From: an uncultured Lachnospiraceae bacterium
Lineage (GTDB): Bacteria > Bacillota > Clostridia > Lachnospirales > Lachnospiraceae
Assembly: GCA_910584945.1 (NCBI GenBank)
Contig: CAJUDY010000007.1
Location: 1-64,000 of the forward strand
Length of the DNA stretch: 64,000 nt
Direction: 5' to 3'
Shown here: positions 36,758-46,500 of the stretch, in pieces
Position numbering within the stretch: the stretch's first letter is position 1
Layout of the letters: every line of letters begins with the position of its first letter
The notes under the pieces: model-generated
The model's database searches: none
What the model was told of the DNA's origin: nothing
Seen by the model: the letters and a program-made list of their open reading frames with translations, nothing else
Program-made: the position numbers and the translations under genes

Positions 36758-38360
36758 CTGACACTCCTCCTGCCCCTTTTCCGTCTGTAGGAAGAATCCG
36801 GTCCACTTCCTCCTCGTAGTCTTCCAGGATCTTCACCATGCCCTCCACCCGTTCCAGAAGAATATCTTCCATCATCGTGAGCGCCTTTTCATTGATCGCT
36901 TTCATCATCCGGTTTTCCGGCATCCCAAGAGACCCAAGATACGCCTCGGCCCCTGTTCGATTCCCCGCTCTCAGGAAGCCCAGATATGCGATCTCCTCCG
37001 GTTCCCAGGATCCTGCGCTGACTGCGGGGAGCGTCGGCTCAGGCGGCTCTTCCTTCCCGCCTTCATAGTCGATCTCTCCCTCGCTCAGCATTCCCAACAC
37101 CAGATCCGCGTCTTTTCTCGCCTTTTGGAGCCGCTCCTGATCCACCACCGCCGGAACTTCGGTCTCTCCGTAGTCGATTGCCTGAGCGGTCGGCTTCGCC
37201 GGTCCCCGCTTCTTTTTCTCCGGCAGCGGGATTTTTTTCTCTGTGAAATACCGAAGGACGCCTTCCTGCACCGCCGTCTCGAAGCGCTCGTCCGATACCA
37301 TGGCCTTTAACCGCTCCACATCCGGAGTCCGGTCGGCGCCTCTCTCATAGGATTTTTTCAGGAATCTGGAAGCCGTGCATTTCCCTCTGCCTGTCCCGGA
37401 ATATTTCCGCACATAATACTGGGTATACTGACGGACGACACTCAGAAAATCCTGCACGCTCTCCCGCAGCACATAATACCAGTATTTCCAGTAAGCAGAA
37501 TATTCCTGATACTCATAATACACATATTTAGACACGGTCACCATCTTCCGGTGTTCCTCGTCGGCCCCTTTGACAAAATAATCGCCGATATAGGCGGAGG
37601 CATAGAAGCCGTCCAGGACTCTGCGCGGAAAGTCATAGTCCGCAAGGCGCGCGGAGAGCTGTTCAAATACAAAGGGCATCGCCTCCCAAGTGCGGCGTAT
37701 GTAGACCGCATCCGACTCAATATCCTCTTTCTTCAAGAGGCGGGCGTTCTGAATCACGAACTTTGCCGCCTGCTCATAATCCCCGGCCTCTATCCTCACC
37801 AGCGCCTGTCCGCTGAGGTCCCTGCCGCTTCTTTGCTCCAGCACTTCCATCATCCGCGGTATCAGTTCCTGATGGGCAAGCATGAACAACTGGCACAACT
37901 GATAAAAATACTCTGTGCCGACTCCGTCAAGCTTCATTCGGTCATCCAGCGCGTCCCAGAAGGAAAATAACACCTCAAAAGCCTCCGAAGCCGTATCCTG
38001 ATAGATCAGGTTCACAATCTCCAACATATAGTACCGGGCATAAGCTCCGTCCGCCTGTTCCGCGGTATTCTTCCGAAAATCCTTCACCAGCGTACGATAG
38101 CGGAGAATCTGCTCATCAGTCATCTCCTCCAGGCAGCGGATCTCCTGTGTCAGCCGAACGTTCCGGTCATACTCCGCGTCCAGATCCTTCAGATACAGCG
38201 CTTCCTCCCGGAAAAGCGTCGGGTCCCCCCGCTGGTAATCGCGGTAATCCAGCTGCCGTCCAAAGTATTTCTGCTGCTTGAGCTTAATCACGAATCTCCG
38301 GAAAGCTTCCACCATCCGCTCAGGCGTCATCTTCAGCCGGTACATCTCTCTCAGATTCAT
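36747..38360 (-). CDS. TerB-N / TerB-C domain protein
   Basis: A 537-residue protein without an obvious enzymatic motif. The N-terminal half (for example KYFGRQLDYRDYQRGDPTLFREEALYLK as separate blocks, then ARYYMLEIVNLIYQ) resembles the TerB N-terminal domain, and the last third (DADLVLGMLSEGEIDYEGG, GFLRAGNRTGAEAYLGSLG) resembles TerB-C. The two are joined by a charged linker. TerB-N/TerB-C proteins have been linked with P-loop ATPases and helicases in stress or defence operons, as here. I use the ATG at 38360 with AAGGAAA upstream; an ATG at 38390 preceded by GGGGAG is possible and would overlap yjbR. Confidence 0.72.
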   Translation of the reverse strand: MNLREMYRLKMTPERMVEAFRRFVIKLKQQKYFGRQLDYRDYQRGDPTLFREEALYLKDLDAEYDRNVRLTQEIRCLEEMTDEQILRYRTLVKDFRKNTAEQADGAYARYYMLEIVNLIYQDTASEAFEVLFSFWDALDDRMKLDGVGTEYFYQLCQLFMLAHQELIPRMMEVLEQRSGRDLSGQALVRIEAGDYEQAAKFVIQNARLLKKEDIESDAVYIRRTWEAMPFVFEQLSARLADYDFPRRVLDGFYASAYIGDYFVKGADEEHRKMVTVSKYVYYEYQEYSAYWKYWYYVLRESVQDFLSVVRQYTQYYVRKYSGTGRGKCTASRFLKKSYERGADRTPDVERLKAMVSDERFETAVQEGVLRYFTEKKIPLPEKKKRGPAKPTAQAIDYGETEVPAVVDQERLQKARKDADLVLGMLSEGEIDYEGGKEEPPEPTLPAVSAGSWEPEEIAYLGFLRAGNRTGAEAYLGSLGMPENRMMKAINEKALTMMEDILLERVEGMVKILEDYEEEVDRILPTDGKGAGGVSDGI

Positions 38361-38367
38361 ATTTTCC

Positions 38368-38700
38368 TTATTTTTTCCCGCACAGGTCATAGCTCTCCCC
38401 GATCATCCGCCGGATCTCTTTTTCCGGAATCGTCCCGTCCAGAATCAGCGAGTTCCAGTGTTCCTTGTTCATATGATAAGCCGGCACCACCGCCGGATAG
38501 GTCTTCCGCCAGAAGTCTCTCCACTCAGGATCACACTTTACATTCACCCAGATCTTCTCCTGCCGCTCATAGATCCAGGCAAAAATCCGCCTATTGGTCC
38601 GAATCCGCATACAGGTCCAGTTGGGGTCATGAAAGGGGTAATCCTCGTAGGTGTTGGGGAAGGTAAGACAGAAGGCGATGGCTTGTTTTCTTGTGGTCAT
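38368..38700 (-). CDS. MmcQ/YjbR family protein
   Basis: A 110-residue protein of the YjbR (DUF419, CyaY-like fold) family, recognised by FPNTYEDYPF, MRIRTNRRIFAWIYE, WVNVKCDP and PAYHMNKEHWNSLIL. The length is normal. The family is thought to bind DNA, but its role is unsettled. The ATG follows AAAGGAA. It is 7 bp upstream of the TerB-type gene and may be the first gene of the helicase operon, or a housekeeping gene that the operon was inserted next to. Confidence 0.9.
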   Translation of the reverse strand: MTTRKQAIAFCLTFPNTYEDYPFHDPNWTCMRIRTNRRIFAWIYERQEKIWVNVKCDPEWRDFWRKTYPAVVPAYHMNKEHWNSLILDGTIPEKEIRRMIGESYDLCGKK

Positions 38701-38725
38701 GGCAGTTCCTTTCCAATGGTCTGAA

Positions 38726-39112
38726 TCAATTTCTCAAGATTCCCAGATCCAAAAGCATACATGAAAACAGCGACAGCAATCGAAACGCGTCTTTTTCCTG
38801 CAGATTCCGTTCTTCTTTTGCAAAGACCGCCTCATTCGTATCCGAAAAATCATCCAAGTCGATGATAATATCCTGTTCCTTTAAAAACCTGTACATTTCC
38901 ACACCTGCATGAACCACACTTTTTTCATTCATTTTGTTCATGGAAATTGTCTTTGCATGACGATTTATGTAAGCTTTTACTTCTCTGCCTAATCGAGCCT
39001 GCATCTTATAAGACTCATCTACAAATATTTTCTTTGCCAGATGAAATTCGTATCTTGCGCCTTCTACGATCAAGAGCACTTTTCCAACCCGTTTATTCCT
39101 GATCAGTTTCAT
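38726..39112 (-). pseudogene. Probable RloB-like remnant (AT-rich)
   Basis: A 128-codon frame beginning MKLIRNKRVGKVLLIVEGAR then YEFHLAKKIF. The VLLIVEG block is like the first Toprim strand of RloB-type proteins, but the rest does not continue as one and includes KYINRHAKT-like helical sequence, so an internal deletion is likely. Its ATG overlaps the end of the upstream AAA15-like remnant by 20 bp, the arrangement expected of an ATPase/RloB pair. Base composition is clearly more AT-rich than neighbours. It could be an intact small unknown gene instead; the family call is an inference from one motif. Confidence 0.4.
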
Positions 39113-39503
39113 ATTCTGGAATTCCTCCGAACACCCCGCTCAAATACATTTTTTCAAGATTTTGCGCAACTCGGGGCTGCTCTTCTGAAAATCGATACAC
39201 CCGACTCCCCTCATCATCCGCCATTTCCACCGTATAAATCTGATCCGGTCTTAATATGGAATTAGAAAGAATCTTCCCATTGTATGTGGAAATCTTTCTT
39301 GCATAGGCGTCAATATATATGGATTTTTTTAAAAAATCAAACCATTTTGCCAAAATCTTATGCTCCGAAAATCTGGTATTAAAATGCACCTGCTTTAAAA
39401 ACAAAAGAGATTCATCTACTTCATGAATTGCAATTTCACGCTGAAATTGTAGCTTTGCATTTCCTTTTAATCGTTCTATGATATCATAATTCTCTCTACA
39501 ATC
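39093..39503 (-). pseudogene. 5-prime-truncated AAA15-type ATPase (RloA/AbiLi-like) remnant
   Basis: An open frame of 136 codons starts directly after an in-frame TAA at 39504-39506, with no ATG or GTG and only a TTG 34 codons in. Its end reads SILRPDQIYTVEM, VYRFSEE and NLEKMYLSGVFGGIP, which fits the conserved C-terminus of AAA15 ATPases (DQIyfV ... lYSLSD ... YLxGxFGAIP). The earlier part (HKILAKWFDFLKKSIYIDAY) resembles a segment from before the ATPase core, so the P-loop and most of the middle appear deleted. A dead relic of a defence ATPase is the best reading. Confidence 0.5.
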
Positions 39504-39508
39504 TTATT

Positions 39509-40147
39509 TTATCCGCAAAAACTGCTTTTCACCCACGCGCCTACCCCCTCCGCCAGCCTCCGATGCCCCTGCTCGTCAAGGTGCAGGCCGTCGGTCTCGC
39601 TGACGCGGGTCACTTTGGAGGCGTCCAGAAAATGGCAGTCCAGCCGCTCTGCCAAAGCTTCGTATTCTCCTGCCAGTTCTCCAGACACCTCCACGGAACG
39701 CAGGTTAAACTCAGAACCAAATCCACTCTGCATAATTCGCCCGGTCATGGCTGCCGGAGCGATCAGGAGAACATGGAACTCCCCGGCACCACAGCTCTTC
39801 GCTCTCTCAATCACCTGCCCCACGCCCTCTGCGATCTCCTTTGCCGACGCCTGGAACTGCAACTTGCAGTCGTTGCTTCCCAGCATGACAATCAGAAGAT
39901 CCAGAGGACTTCTTTTCTTGATTGCCGCTTCCATCGTCTCCAGGCCGCTTCTGCCCGGGTCGGTCATGTCGTCAAACATGGTGGTCCTGCCGCACAGGCC
40001 CTCCTCCACTACCAGAAAACCCTCTCCCAAAAGGTCCGAGAGCAGCCCCGGCCAGCGGGTATGGCGGTTGTATCTGCCGCCCCTTCCCGGGATGTACCCG
40101 AAGGTGTTGGAATCTCCGTAACACAAAATTCTTTTAACGTTTCCCAT
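39509..40147 (-). CDS. SGNH/GDSL-family hydrolase
   Basis: A 212-residue serine esterase of the SGNH fold. The nucleophile is Ser13 in CYGDSNTFG, the block II glycine is in EEGLCGRTT, block III is MLGSNDCK, and the catalytic Asp/His pair is in SETDGLHLDEQGH near residue 187. There is no signal peptide, so it acts in the cytoplasm. The length resembles small arylesterase/acyl-hydrolase members. It begins 25 bp after the SWIM gene and may be carried at the end of the Wadjet-SNF2 transcript. Substrate unknown. Confidence 0.9.
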   Translation of the reverse strand: MGNVKRILCYGDSNTFGYIPGRGGRYNRHTRWPGLLSDLLGEGFLVVEEGLCGRTTMFDDMTDPGRSGLETMEAAIKKRSPLDLLIVMLGSNDCKLQFQASAKEIAEGVGQVIERAKSCGAGEFHVLLIAPAAMTGRIMQSGFGSEFNLRSVEVSGELAGEYEALAERLDCHFLDASKVTRVSETDGLHLDEQGHRRLAEGVGAWVKSSFCG

Positions 40148-40172
40148 CTTCTCCCCTTTTCTTCCGCCGTTC

Positions 40173-40898
40173 CTATACGCCGAACAGTGTTCTCATATCC
40201 GCCCCTTCGATGATCCGGCTGCTGGGTTTGTCCACATTGGCCAGCATGGCTTCCACTTTATTCGCCAGCGTCACGTCGATAAACCGTCCCACGTCGATGC
40301 CTCTCAGTTCAAAAAACAGAAGCGGCTGCTCATCCAGGCGCGCTCCGACTCCATACAGCGCCGCCGCCACATGCTTGCACATCAGCGCCCAGTCCGGACA
40401 GCTGCAGCTGAAGCTGATCTCCCTGGGAGCCGGAAAAAGTCCGTCCTTTCCCTGAAAAAGTTCCTTCATGTCCTCCGGAAAATCTCCGGCGATCAGCGCC
40501 TCCAGATTCTTAAGCTTCCGGCCGCATTTTTCGATGATGCTCTGGCACTTTTCCTCGGACAGGGGGCTGATCCGGATCTCCACCTTATAGGGCGTCTTCC
40601 TGGTCCCCTGTACCCTGGCCAGAATCTTCCCCTTCTGAATCTTCAGATCGATGACGGAACCGGTCCGCACATAGCGCTTCCCCCGGTCCAGACGACTCTC
40701 GTAGTCCGCGTACCGCTCCAGGTTGTCGCACCAGGCGGTCCCCCACCAGTGGCTCACAATAGATCGCCCCTTGATCACCACCGGCTCCAGCACCTTGCCG
40801 CTCTTCTTTGCCTTCTTCTGACTTTCCGCCGATTTCTTCTGCAGTTCTGAAATGGTCGGCTGACTGTAATAGGACGTATCATTCCAATATCTGCTCAT
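40173..40898 (-). CDS. SWIM zinc-finger protein
   Basis: A 241-residue protein with a SWIM zinc finger of the CxCxnCxH form: SCSCPDWALMCKHVAAALYG near residue 165. The N-terminal part (SIVSHWWGTAWCDNLERYAD and YESRLDRGKRYVRTG) is the typical leader of bacterial SWIM proteins. In many Firmicutes this module is fused to the N-terminus of a SNF2 helicase of about 1,050 residues; here it is separate, 18 bp after the SNF2 gene. It likely binds DNA or partner proteins for that helicase. The ATG follows GGGAGGT. Confidence 0.88.
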   Translation of the reverse strand: MSRYWNDTSYYSQPTISELQKKSAESQKKAKKSGKVLEPVVIKGRSIVSHWWGTAWCDNLERYADYESRLDRGKRYVRTGSVIDLKIQKGKILARVQGTRKTPYKVEIRISPLSEEKCQSIIEKCGRKLKNLEALIAGDFPEDMKELFQGKDGLFPAPREISFSCSCPDWALMCKHVAAALYGVGARLDEQPLLFFELRGIDVGRFIDVTLANKVEAMLANVDKPSSRIIEGADMRTLFGV

Positions 40899-40916
40899 TC
40901 TTACCTCCCATTGTCC

Positions 40917-43529
40917 TTAACTCAGTCTGAACAGCGACAGCAGTTCTTCGTTGCCCAGTTCCGTGATCCACTTCTCGCCGCCGGAGCCGATCACATTTTC
41001 TGCAAGCTCCTTTTTCGACGCAATCATGGCGTCGATCTTTTCTTCTATGGTTCCCTGGCACACCAGCTTGTGCACCATGACATTCTTTGTCTGCCCGATC
41101 CGGAACGCCCGGTCCGTGGCCTGGTTCTCCACCGCCGGATTCCACCAGCGGTCAAAATGAATCACATGGCTGGCCTTCGTCAGATTCAGCCCGGTCCCTC
41201 CCGCCTTAACGGACAGGACGATAAAGGGCACATAGTCTTCCCCCTGAAAAGCCTCCGCCATCTCTGTCCGCTTCGCCGCCCGGGTTCCTCCATGAAGCAC
41301 ATACCCTTCGGCATGAAAGATTCCCGTCAGGAAATCCGAAAGCGGTTCCGTGATCTCCTTAAACTGGGTAAAGATAAGCACCCGCTCCCGCTTCTCATAG
41401 ATCGTCTCACAAAGCTCCCGCAGCAGCATCAGCTTGCCGCTCTCGGATTCCAGAAAAGTCTGCTGCCCCAGATACTGGTCCGGATGATTACAGATCTGCT
41501 TTAATTTTGTAATCGTCGCCAGCACCAGTCCCCGACGCTTCATACCGTCCGCATCCTGAAGCTTCTCCTCCAGCTCCGCCACCACCTTGCGGTACATGAC
41601 CACCTGTTTTTTCGACATGGTGACATAGTCGATCTTCTCCAGCTTCTCCGGCAGATCCGCAATGACTTTTTTGTCCGTCTTTACCCTGCGCAGCATAAAA
41701 GGCGCCACCATGGCCTTCAGCTTCGCGTAGCCCTCCGGATGATCGCTTAAGTTTTTACAAAATTCATGAAATTCCTTCGGCGATCCCAAAAGCCCCCGAT
41801 TGAGAAAATCAAACAGCGACCACAGATTGGTCAGATCATTTTCGATGGGGGTGCCGGTCATGGCGATCCGCATGCCCGCGGAAAGCTTCTTGATCTCTTT
41901 TGTCTGTCTGGTGGACGGATTCTTAATCGCCTGGGCTTCGTCCAGAATCACAGCCGTCCACGGGATTTCCTGAAGCGCAGAAATCCGGGACGCCATCCCG
42001 TAGGTGGTGACCGTGAGAAACGCCGGATGTTCTGCCAGCATCTGTTCCAGCACGGCGGAGGTCTTCCCGTGCAGCACAAGAAGTTCCATGGAGGGCGCGA
42101 ACTTCTGCGCCTCCTTCTGCCAGTTGCCCACCAGGGAAGCCGGAACGATCAGAAGCACTCTCGCATGCTTCTCCTTTGTCCGAAGCCGCTCCAGATAAGC
42201 CAGTACCTGCACCGTCTTGCCAAGTCCCATATCGTCCGCCAGGCAGGCGCCAAAGCCCAGCTGATTCATATAATTCAGCCAGGTATAACCATTTTTCTGA
42301 TAAGGACGCAGCGTCGCCCGGAAGCTTTTGGGCGACGAAAGCTTCCGTATTCTACCGGGATTCCTTAAGCTCATAAGCAGGGACGAAAGCCACGTCCCGT
42401 TGGTGACGACCGGACCGGACTCTTCCTGGCCCTCCGCGGTTCCAAGCTCCAGCCTCAAAGCCTCCATCAAGGTCATTTCTCCTTCGTTCTTTTCCATCTC
42501 CTCCAGGAGCTTTTTCAGCTTTTCGTGATCTACCTCCACCCATTTCCCCTTAAGGAATGCCAGGCCTTCCGTCTGCGCCAGCAGACTCCGGATATCCTCC
42601 TCGGTCAGGGACTGGCCGTCCACCGTAAGCCTCGGACGTATGGAGACCAGCGTGTCAAATCCCAGCATAGCCGGCTGTTCTTCGCCCAGACGGACGGACA
42701 TGGACACGGAGGCCGCCTTTTTCTTCCACCAGTTTGGAATCCGGCAGAGAATCCCGGTACGCTCGATCTCCTCCGTCTGCTTTAAAAACTCGTAGGCCTC
42801 GCCGGAGGTCAGACGCAGCGGATGAAACAACTCTCCGCTCTCCATAAAGCCGGAGATCAGTTCCGACACTTCCGCCGCCTGATTGAGACAGGATAAAAGG
42901 CCAAGAAGCTTCTCCCGCTGATTCTTATACTCCGTCAGGGCGTATTCCAAGGGCATATGACGGATTCTCCCGTTCTCGCTCCTGGTGGCATAAGTCGCCA
43001 GAAAGGCGAACGGGTATGCTTCTTCTTTGCTCTCCACCAGATGGAAGAAAATCCGCTCCGGCACTTTTAGGTGCTGACTCTTTTCCGCCAGATACATGGC
43101 GACTGTTCCGTCACAGGAACGGATCTCCTCCCGGAAAATGTCCGTGAGCTTTCCAAAGATCCGCTGTATCCATTTTTTCGTCAGATGTTCGGAACCGATC
43201 ACAAAAGGAACCGCATCGAGAAGCTGCTGTGAGACCTCCTCGGACGGCTCTGCCTTTGCCTCCTCTCTCGCCACCTCCAGCTCCGGAAGGCTGGTCAGTA
43301 CCTGAAAGAAAGTATCCGCCACCAGAAAAAGGAAGAAGGCGGATGCGCTTAAATCCTCGGGCTTTTCCTCCAGTCCCGCCTGATAAAGCGCCCCGTATTT
43401 ATCCTTTTCAAACCGCTCTTTTAAGCGCTGATGCTTCGGATTTAAGTCTTGTACCGAAGGGTCCACCAGGAATCCCTCCGCAGTGAACAGGAACTGAAGC
43501 TGCGCTCCCTGTCTCTCTTTTGCATTCAT
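40917..43529 (-). CDS. SNF2-family DEAD/DEAH translocase
   Basis: An 870-residue SNF2 ATPase that probably moves along double-stranded DNA. Walker A is DDMGLGKTVQ near residue 430, the DEAH-equivalent is LDEAQAIKNP, and motifs V-VI are SVKAGGTGLNL and QATDRAFRIGQ. Residues 1-390 form the bacterial SNF2-associated region. No SWIM finger is present in this polypeptide; a separate SWIM gene follows. It starts 27 bp after jetC in the same direction, so it is likely co-transcribed with the Wadjet genes. Function with Wadjet is a hypothesis. Confidence 0.9.
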   Translation of the reverse strand: MNAKERQGAQLQFLFTAEGFLVDPSVQDLNPKHQRLKERFEKDKYGALYQAGLEEKPEDLSASAFFLFLVADTFFQVLTSLPELEVAREEAKAEPSEEVSQQLLDAVPFVIGSEHLTKKWIQRIFGKLTDIFREEIRSCDGTVAMYLAEKSQHLKVPERIFFHLVESKEEAYPFAFLATYATRSENGRIRHMPLEYALTEYKNQREKLLGLLSCLNQAAEVSELISGFMESGELFHPLRLTSGEAYEFLKQTEEIERTGILCRIPNWWKKKAASVSMSVRLGEEQPAMLGFDTLVSIRPRLTVDGQSLTEEDIRSLLAQTEGLAFLKGKWVEVDHEKLKKLLEEMEKNEGEMTLMEALRLELGTAEGQEESGPVVTNGTWLSSLLMSLRNPGRIRKLSSPKSFRATLRPYQKNGYTWLNYMNQLGFGACLADDMGLGKTVQVLAYLERLRTKEKHARVLLIVPASLVGNWQKEAQKFAPSMELLVLHGKTSAVLEQMLAEHPAFLTVTTYGMASRISALQEIPWTAVILDEAQAIKNPSTRQTKEIKKLSAGMRIAMTGTPIENDLTNLWSLFDFLNRGLLGSPKEFHEFCKNLSDHPEGYAKLKAMVAPFMLRRVKTDKKVIADLPEKLEKIDYVTMSKKQVVMYRKVVAELEEKLQDADGMKRRGLVLATITKLKQICNHPDQYLGQQTFLESESGKLMLLRELCETIYEKRERVLIFTQFKEITEPLSDFLTGIFHAEGYVLHGGTRAAKRTEMAEAFQGEDYVPFIVLSVKAGGTGLNLTKASHVIHFDRWWNPAVENQATDRAFRIGQTKNVMVHKLVCQGTIEEKIDAMIASKKELAENVIGSGGEKWITELGNEELLSLFRLS

Positions 43530-43556
43530 ATCCGATTCTCCCGTCTGTCATGATTT

Positions 43557-46500
43557 TTAAAAAATCAGTTCCTGCTGCTCCACCACCTCAATCTGGGATA
43601 CGACCATGGTCTCCGGCTCTTTCCCCCGCAGATGATCCGCTCTCAGATACTGCATCCCGCTTCTTAAGTTTGCGGCGATCAGGTTCAGCACATAGATATT
43701 GTCAAAGCGGTTGTATATGGACTCCCCGCCAAGCCCGGTAAAACAGATCAGCTGCGTGTTGGTCTTCCTGGCCATATCCATCAGAGGTTTTAAAAGATGG
43801 GACGCGTTAGTCTGGGCAAAGGGATTGTCCATCAGAAGCACCTTCCCCTCGTTGCGGTCCGCGAAGATATCGGTCTCGTCTTTTCGCATATAGTAGAGCA
43901 GGCTGGAGAGAATCACAAACGCGGACAAAAAGCCTTCTCCGCCGGAATTTTTGGCCACCTGGGCCCAGGTGATGGGATACTCTCTCTGCTCCTCGATCTT
44001 GAAAAGCCGGATCTGCACCTTGCCGATTCCGATCACCGCGTCATAAAGGTTCCGTGTGGTCAGCTGTGTCCCGAAGTACTCCTGCACATTCTCGTTGCGG
44101 GCCAGAATCTGAAGACCCTTCTTCGTCACCTCATCCAGTAGATCCTGAAGACGCAGACGGTACAGCCCCTCATTCTCTTCCCAGGAAGGCAGCGTAAGCT
44201 TTAACATCTTTACCGGGCGCTCCCGGATGGTGATGGTGGAGTTGGCGTCGATCCGGTCCAGATTCTGATGAACCTCCCTTACATAATCCTCCAGAAGTTC
44301 CACAATCTTCTCTTTCTCCTTCTCCACCAGCGAGATATCTACTTCAAGCTTCTCCATCAGATTTCCATAAGACTGGCAGGTGGTGGAAAGCTGCCTTAAA
44401 ACCTGCCCTGCCTCGTCCGTCAGTTCCAGCATGGCTTCCAGGGGCTTTTTATAAAAATCTTCCTCAAAAGCCTCCATACGCACCACCTGATTCAAAAGCT
44501 GGGTTAAGCGCTCCCCCGCCTTCTGCTTTTCCCGGACCGCGCTCCGGTAATCCCGAAGCAGGATGCCCTGATAATCCCGAAGCTCCTTCCGGTTCATCCC
44601 CGCAAAATCCACATCCCATACCACCGGGTCCCCCAGGGCAAACTCCGTGTACTCCGAGAGGGCCGCCAGATTCTCCTCATAGCCCTGCATCCGGTCGATA
44701 AGGGCGTTCTTTGACTTCTCCAGCTCCCGTCTTTGATAATCCAGTTCCTTGCTCCTGGAGTCAAAATCCTGGTCCTGTATCTCCTGCTCCGGCAGGGGTT
44801 CTTCTTTCTGGCAGACCTCCTTCATCCGATTGTAGCGGTCTTTCTTCTGCTGATCCAGCGCCGTGATCTTCTTTTCCTCTTCCACCCAGCGTCCTTGCAC
44901 GCTCTTGATCTCCTGATGCGTCTCTTCCAGAATCTCTTCCTGATGCCGCTCCTCCCGGCGGTGATAGTGCGTACCCATCCAGGCCTCCGGCTCCAGATGG
45001 TACTTAAGCCTTAAGTGCTCCAGTTCCCCGGCCGCATCTTCCTTACGCTTTCTGGCCTTCTTTTCCTGCTCTTCCAGCTCTCTTCGCTCCCGGGACAGAC
45101 TGCCGGTGATCGCCGCATATCTGGCCTCCAGCACTCCGATCTCTTCCCCGCCGAACGCTTCCGTCTCTTTCTCTCCTTCATACATCTGATAATTCAGAAG
45201 CTTTTCCTGCACTGTCTGCGCTTCCCGCTCCAGGCGGTCCGCCTCCGCCGCCAGGGTGATCTGCTGAGAATGAAGACTCTCCAGGCTGGTCTCAGACAGG
45301 GCTTTTCTCTCCTCCAGTCTTTTGATTCCTCTCTGACACCGCTCCAGCTCCTGACGATTCTGCCTGTACTGCTCATAGGCTCCGCAGAGTCTTAAGAACT
45401 CCTCTTTTTTCCGTCTGAGTCCTTCCAGGCTCCGCTCGGACTCCTGAAGTTCCTGATGGAGCGTCTTTAACTCTTCCTCCAGCTTCCGGACGTCTTCCTG
45501 CATGACGCCCGCCCGGTCTTCCAGCTCTTTTTGCTCTCTGAAAAGTTCTGCAAGCGTTTGCTCATTTTTTTCATAACTTTCTTTTGTGACCGACTGATTC
45601 CTCACCAGCTCCTGACGTCCATAGGACTCCTCATACTCTTTCTGACGCCTAGCCATGGCTTCCTGTTTTTTCTGAATCTGCTGTTCCTTCTCCTTCACCA
45701 GAAGCCGGAGCTTTTCCTCGTTCAGCAGATTCTCATTGAAAAGCATGTAAAAATGAACTCCCGGATACGTCCGGACGCCGCCCTCCTCTGCCGGGGATAC
45801 ATCGGTAAGCTCCTCCCGCAGGACGATGGGAACGGGAAACGAAGTATAAACTTCCCCCGCGTTCCGGGACAGCTTCTGAAGCTCCTTCCCAGACAACAGA
45901 AGGGCATAGGGCAGGAACGGATGACTGCGCACCAGCTCCTGGTTCTGCTTTTCGGAAAGCCCGTTCTTCTTCAGCCACTCCATGCCGTAGACCACCGGTA
46001 TACTCAGGGCCTGAAGCTCCGCCTCCAATGCCTCCGAAAGCTCCTGCGTCCTCCCCTCGGTCAGCTGCCGGTGCTCTTTTTTCAGTTCATCTTCCTCCCG
46101 CCCCAGATTTCGAATCAGACTCTCCAGCTCTCTTAACTTTCTTTCGGAAGCGCGCAGGATCTCCCCGGTCTCAAACAGCTTCTTTTCTTCCAGATCCAGA
46201 TACCGGAGCACCACCCGGCGGTCTTTCAGCTCTTGTTCGTATTTTTCCCGGACAAGCTCCTCCTGCTCCTGTTCCATCTTCCTCTGAATCTGACGGTCAT
46301 GCAGCTTCAAAAGCTCTCGCTCCAGGCTGTTCTTCTTCTCGTTTGCGCTTTCCTGCTGTTTCCTCTTCCTCTGGCGAAACCGGATGCATTCCTCCGTCAC
46401 TTTTTCCAGCGTCTTCCTCCGGATTTCCAGAGTGCCCGGCTCATATTCTCCCAGAATATTCCTCAATAGCTGCTCTCCAAAAGCCTGGTTATACCACTCT

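Noticed and set aside
33255..38390. Complete BREX phage-defence locus
   Set aside because: Only BrxD-like and Lhr-like helicase genes are present. No PglX methylase, PglZ, BrxC or BrxA was found in the window.
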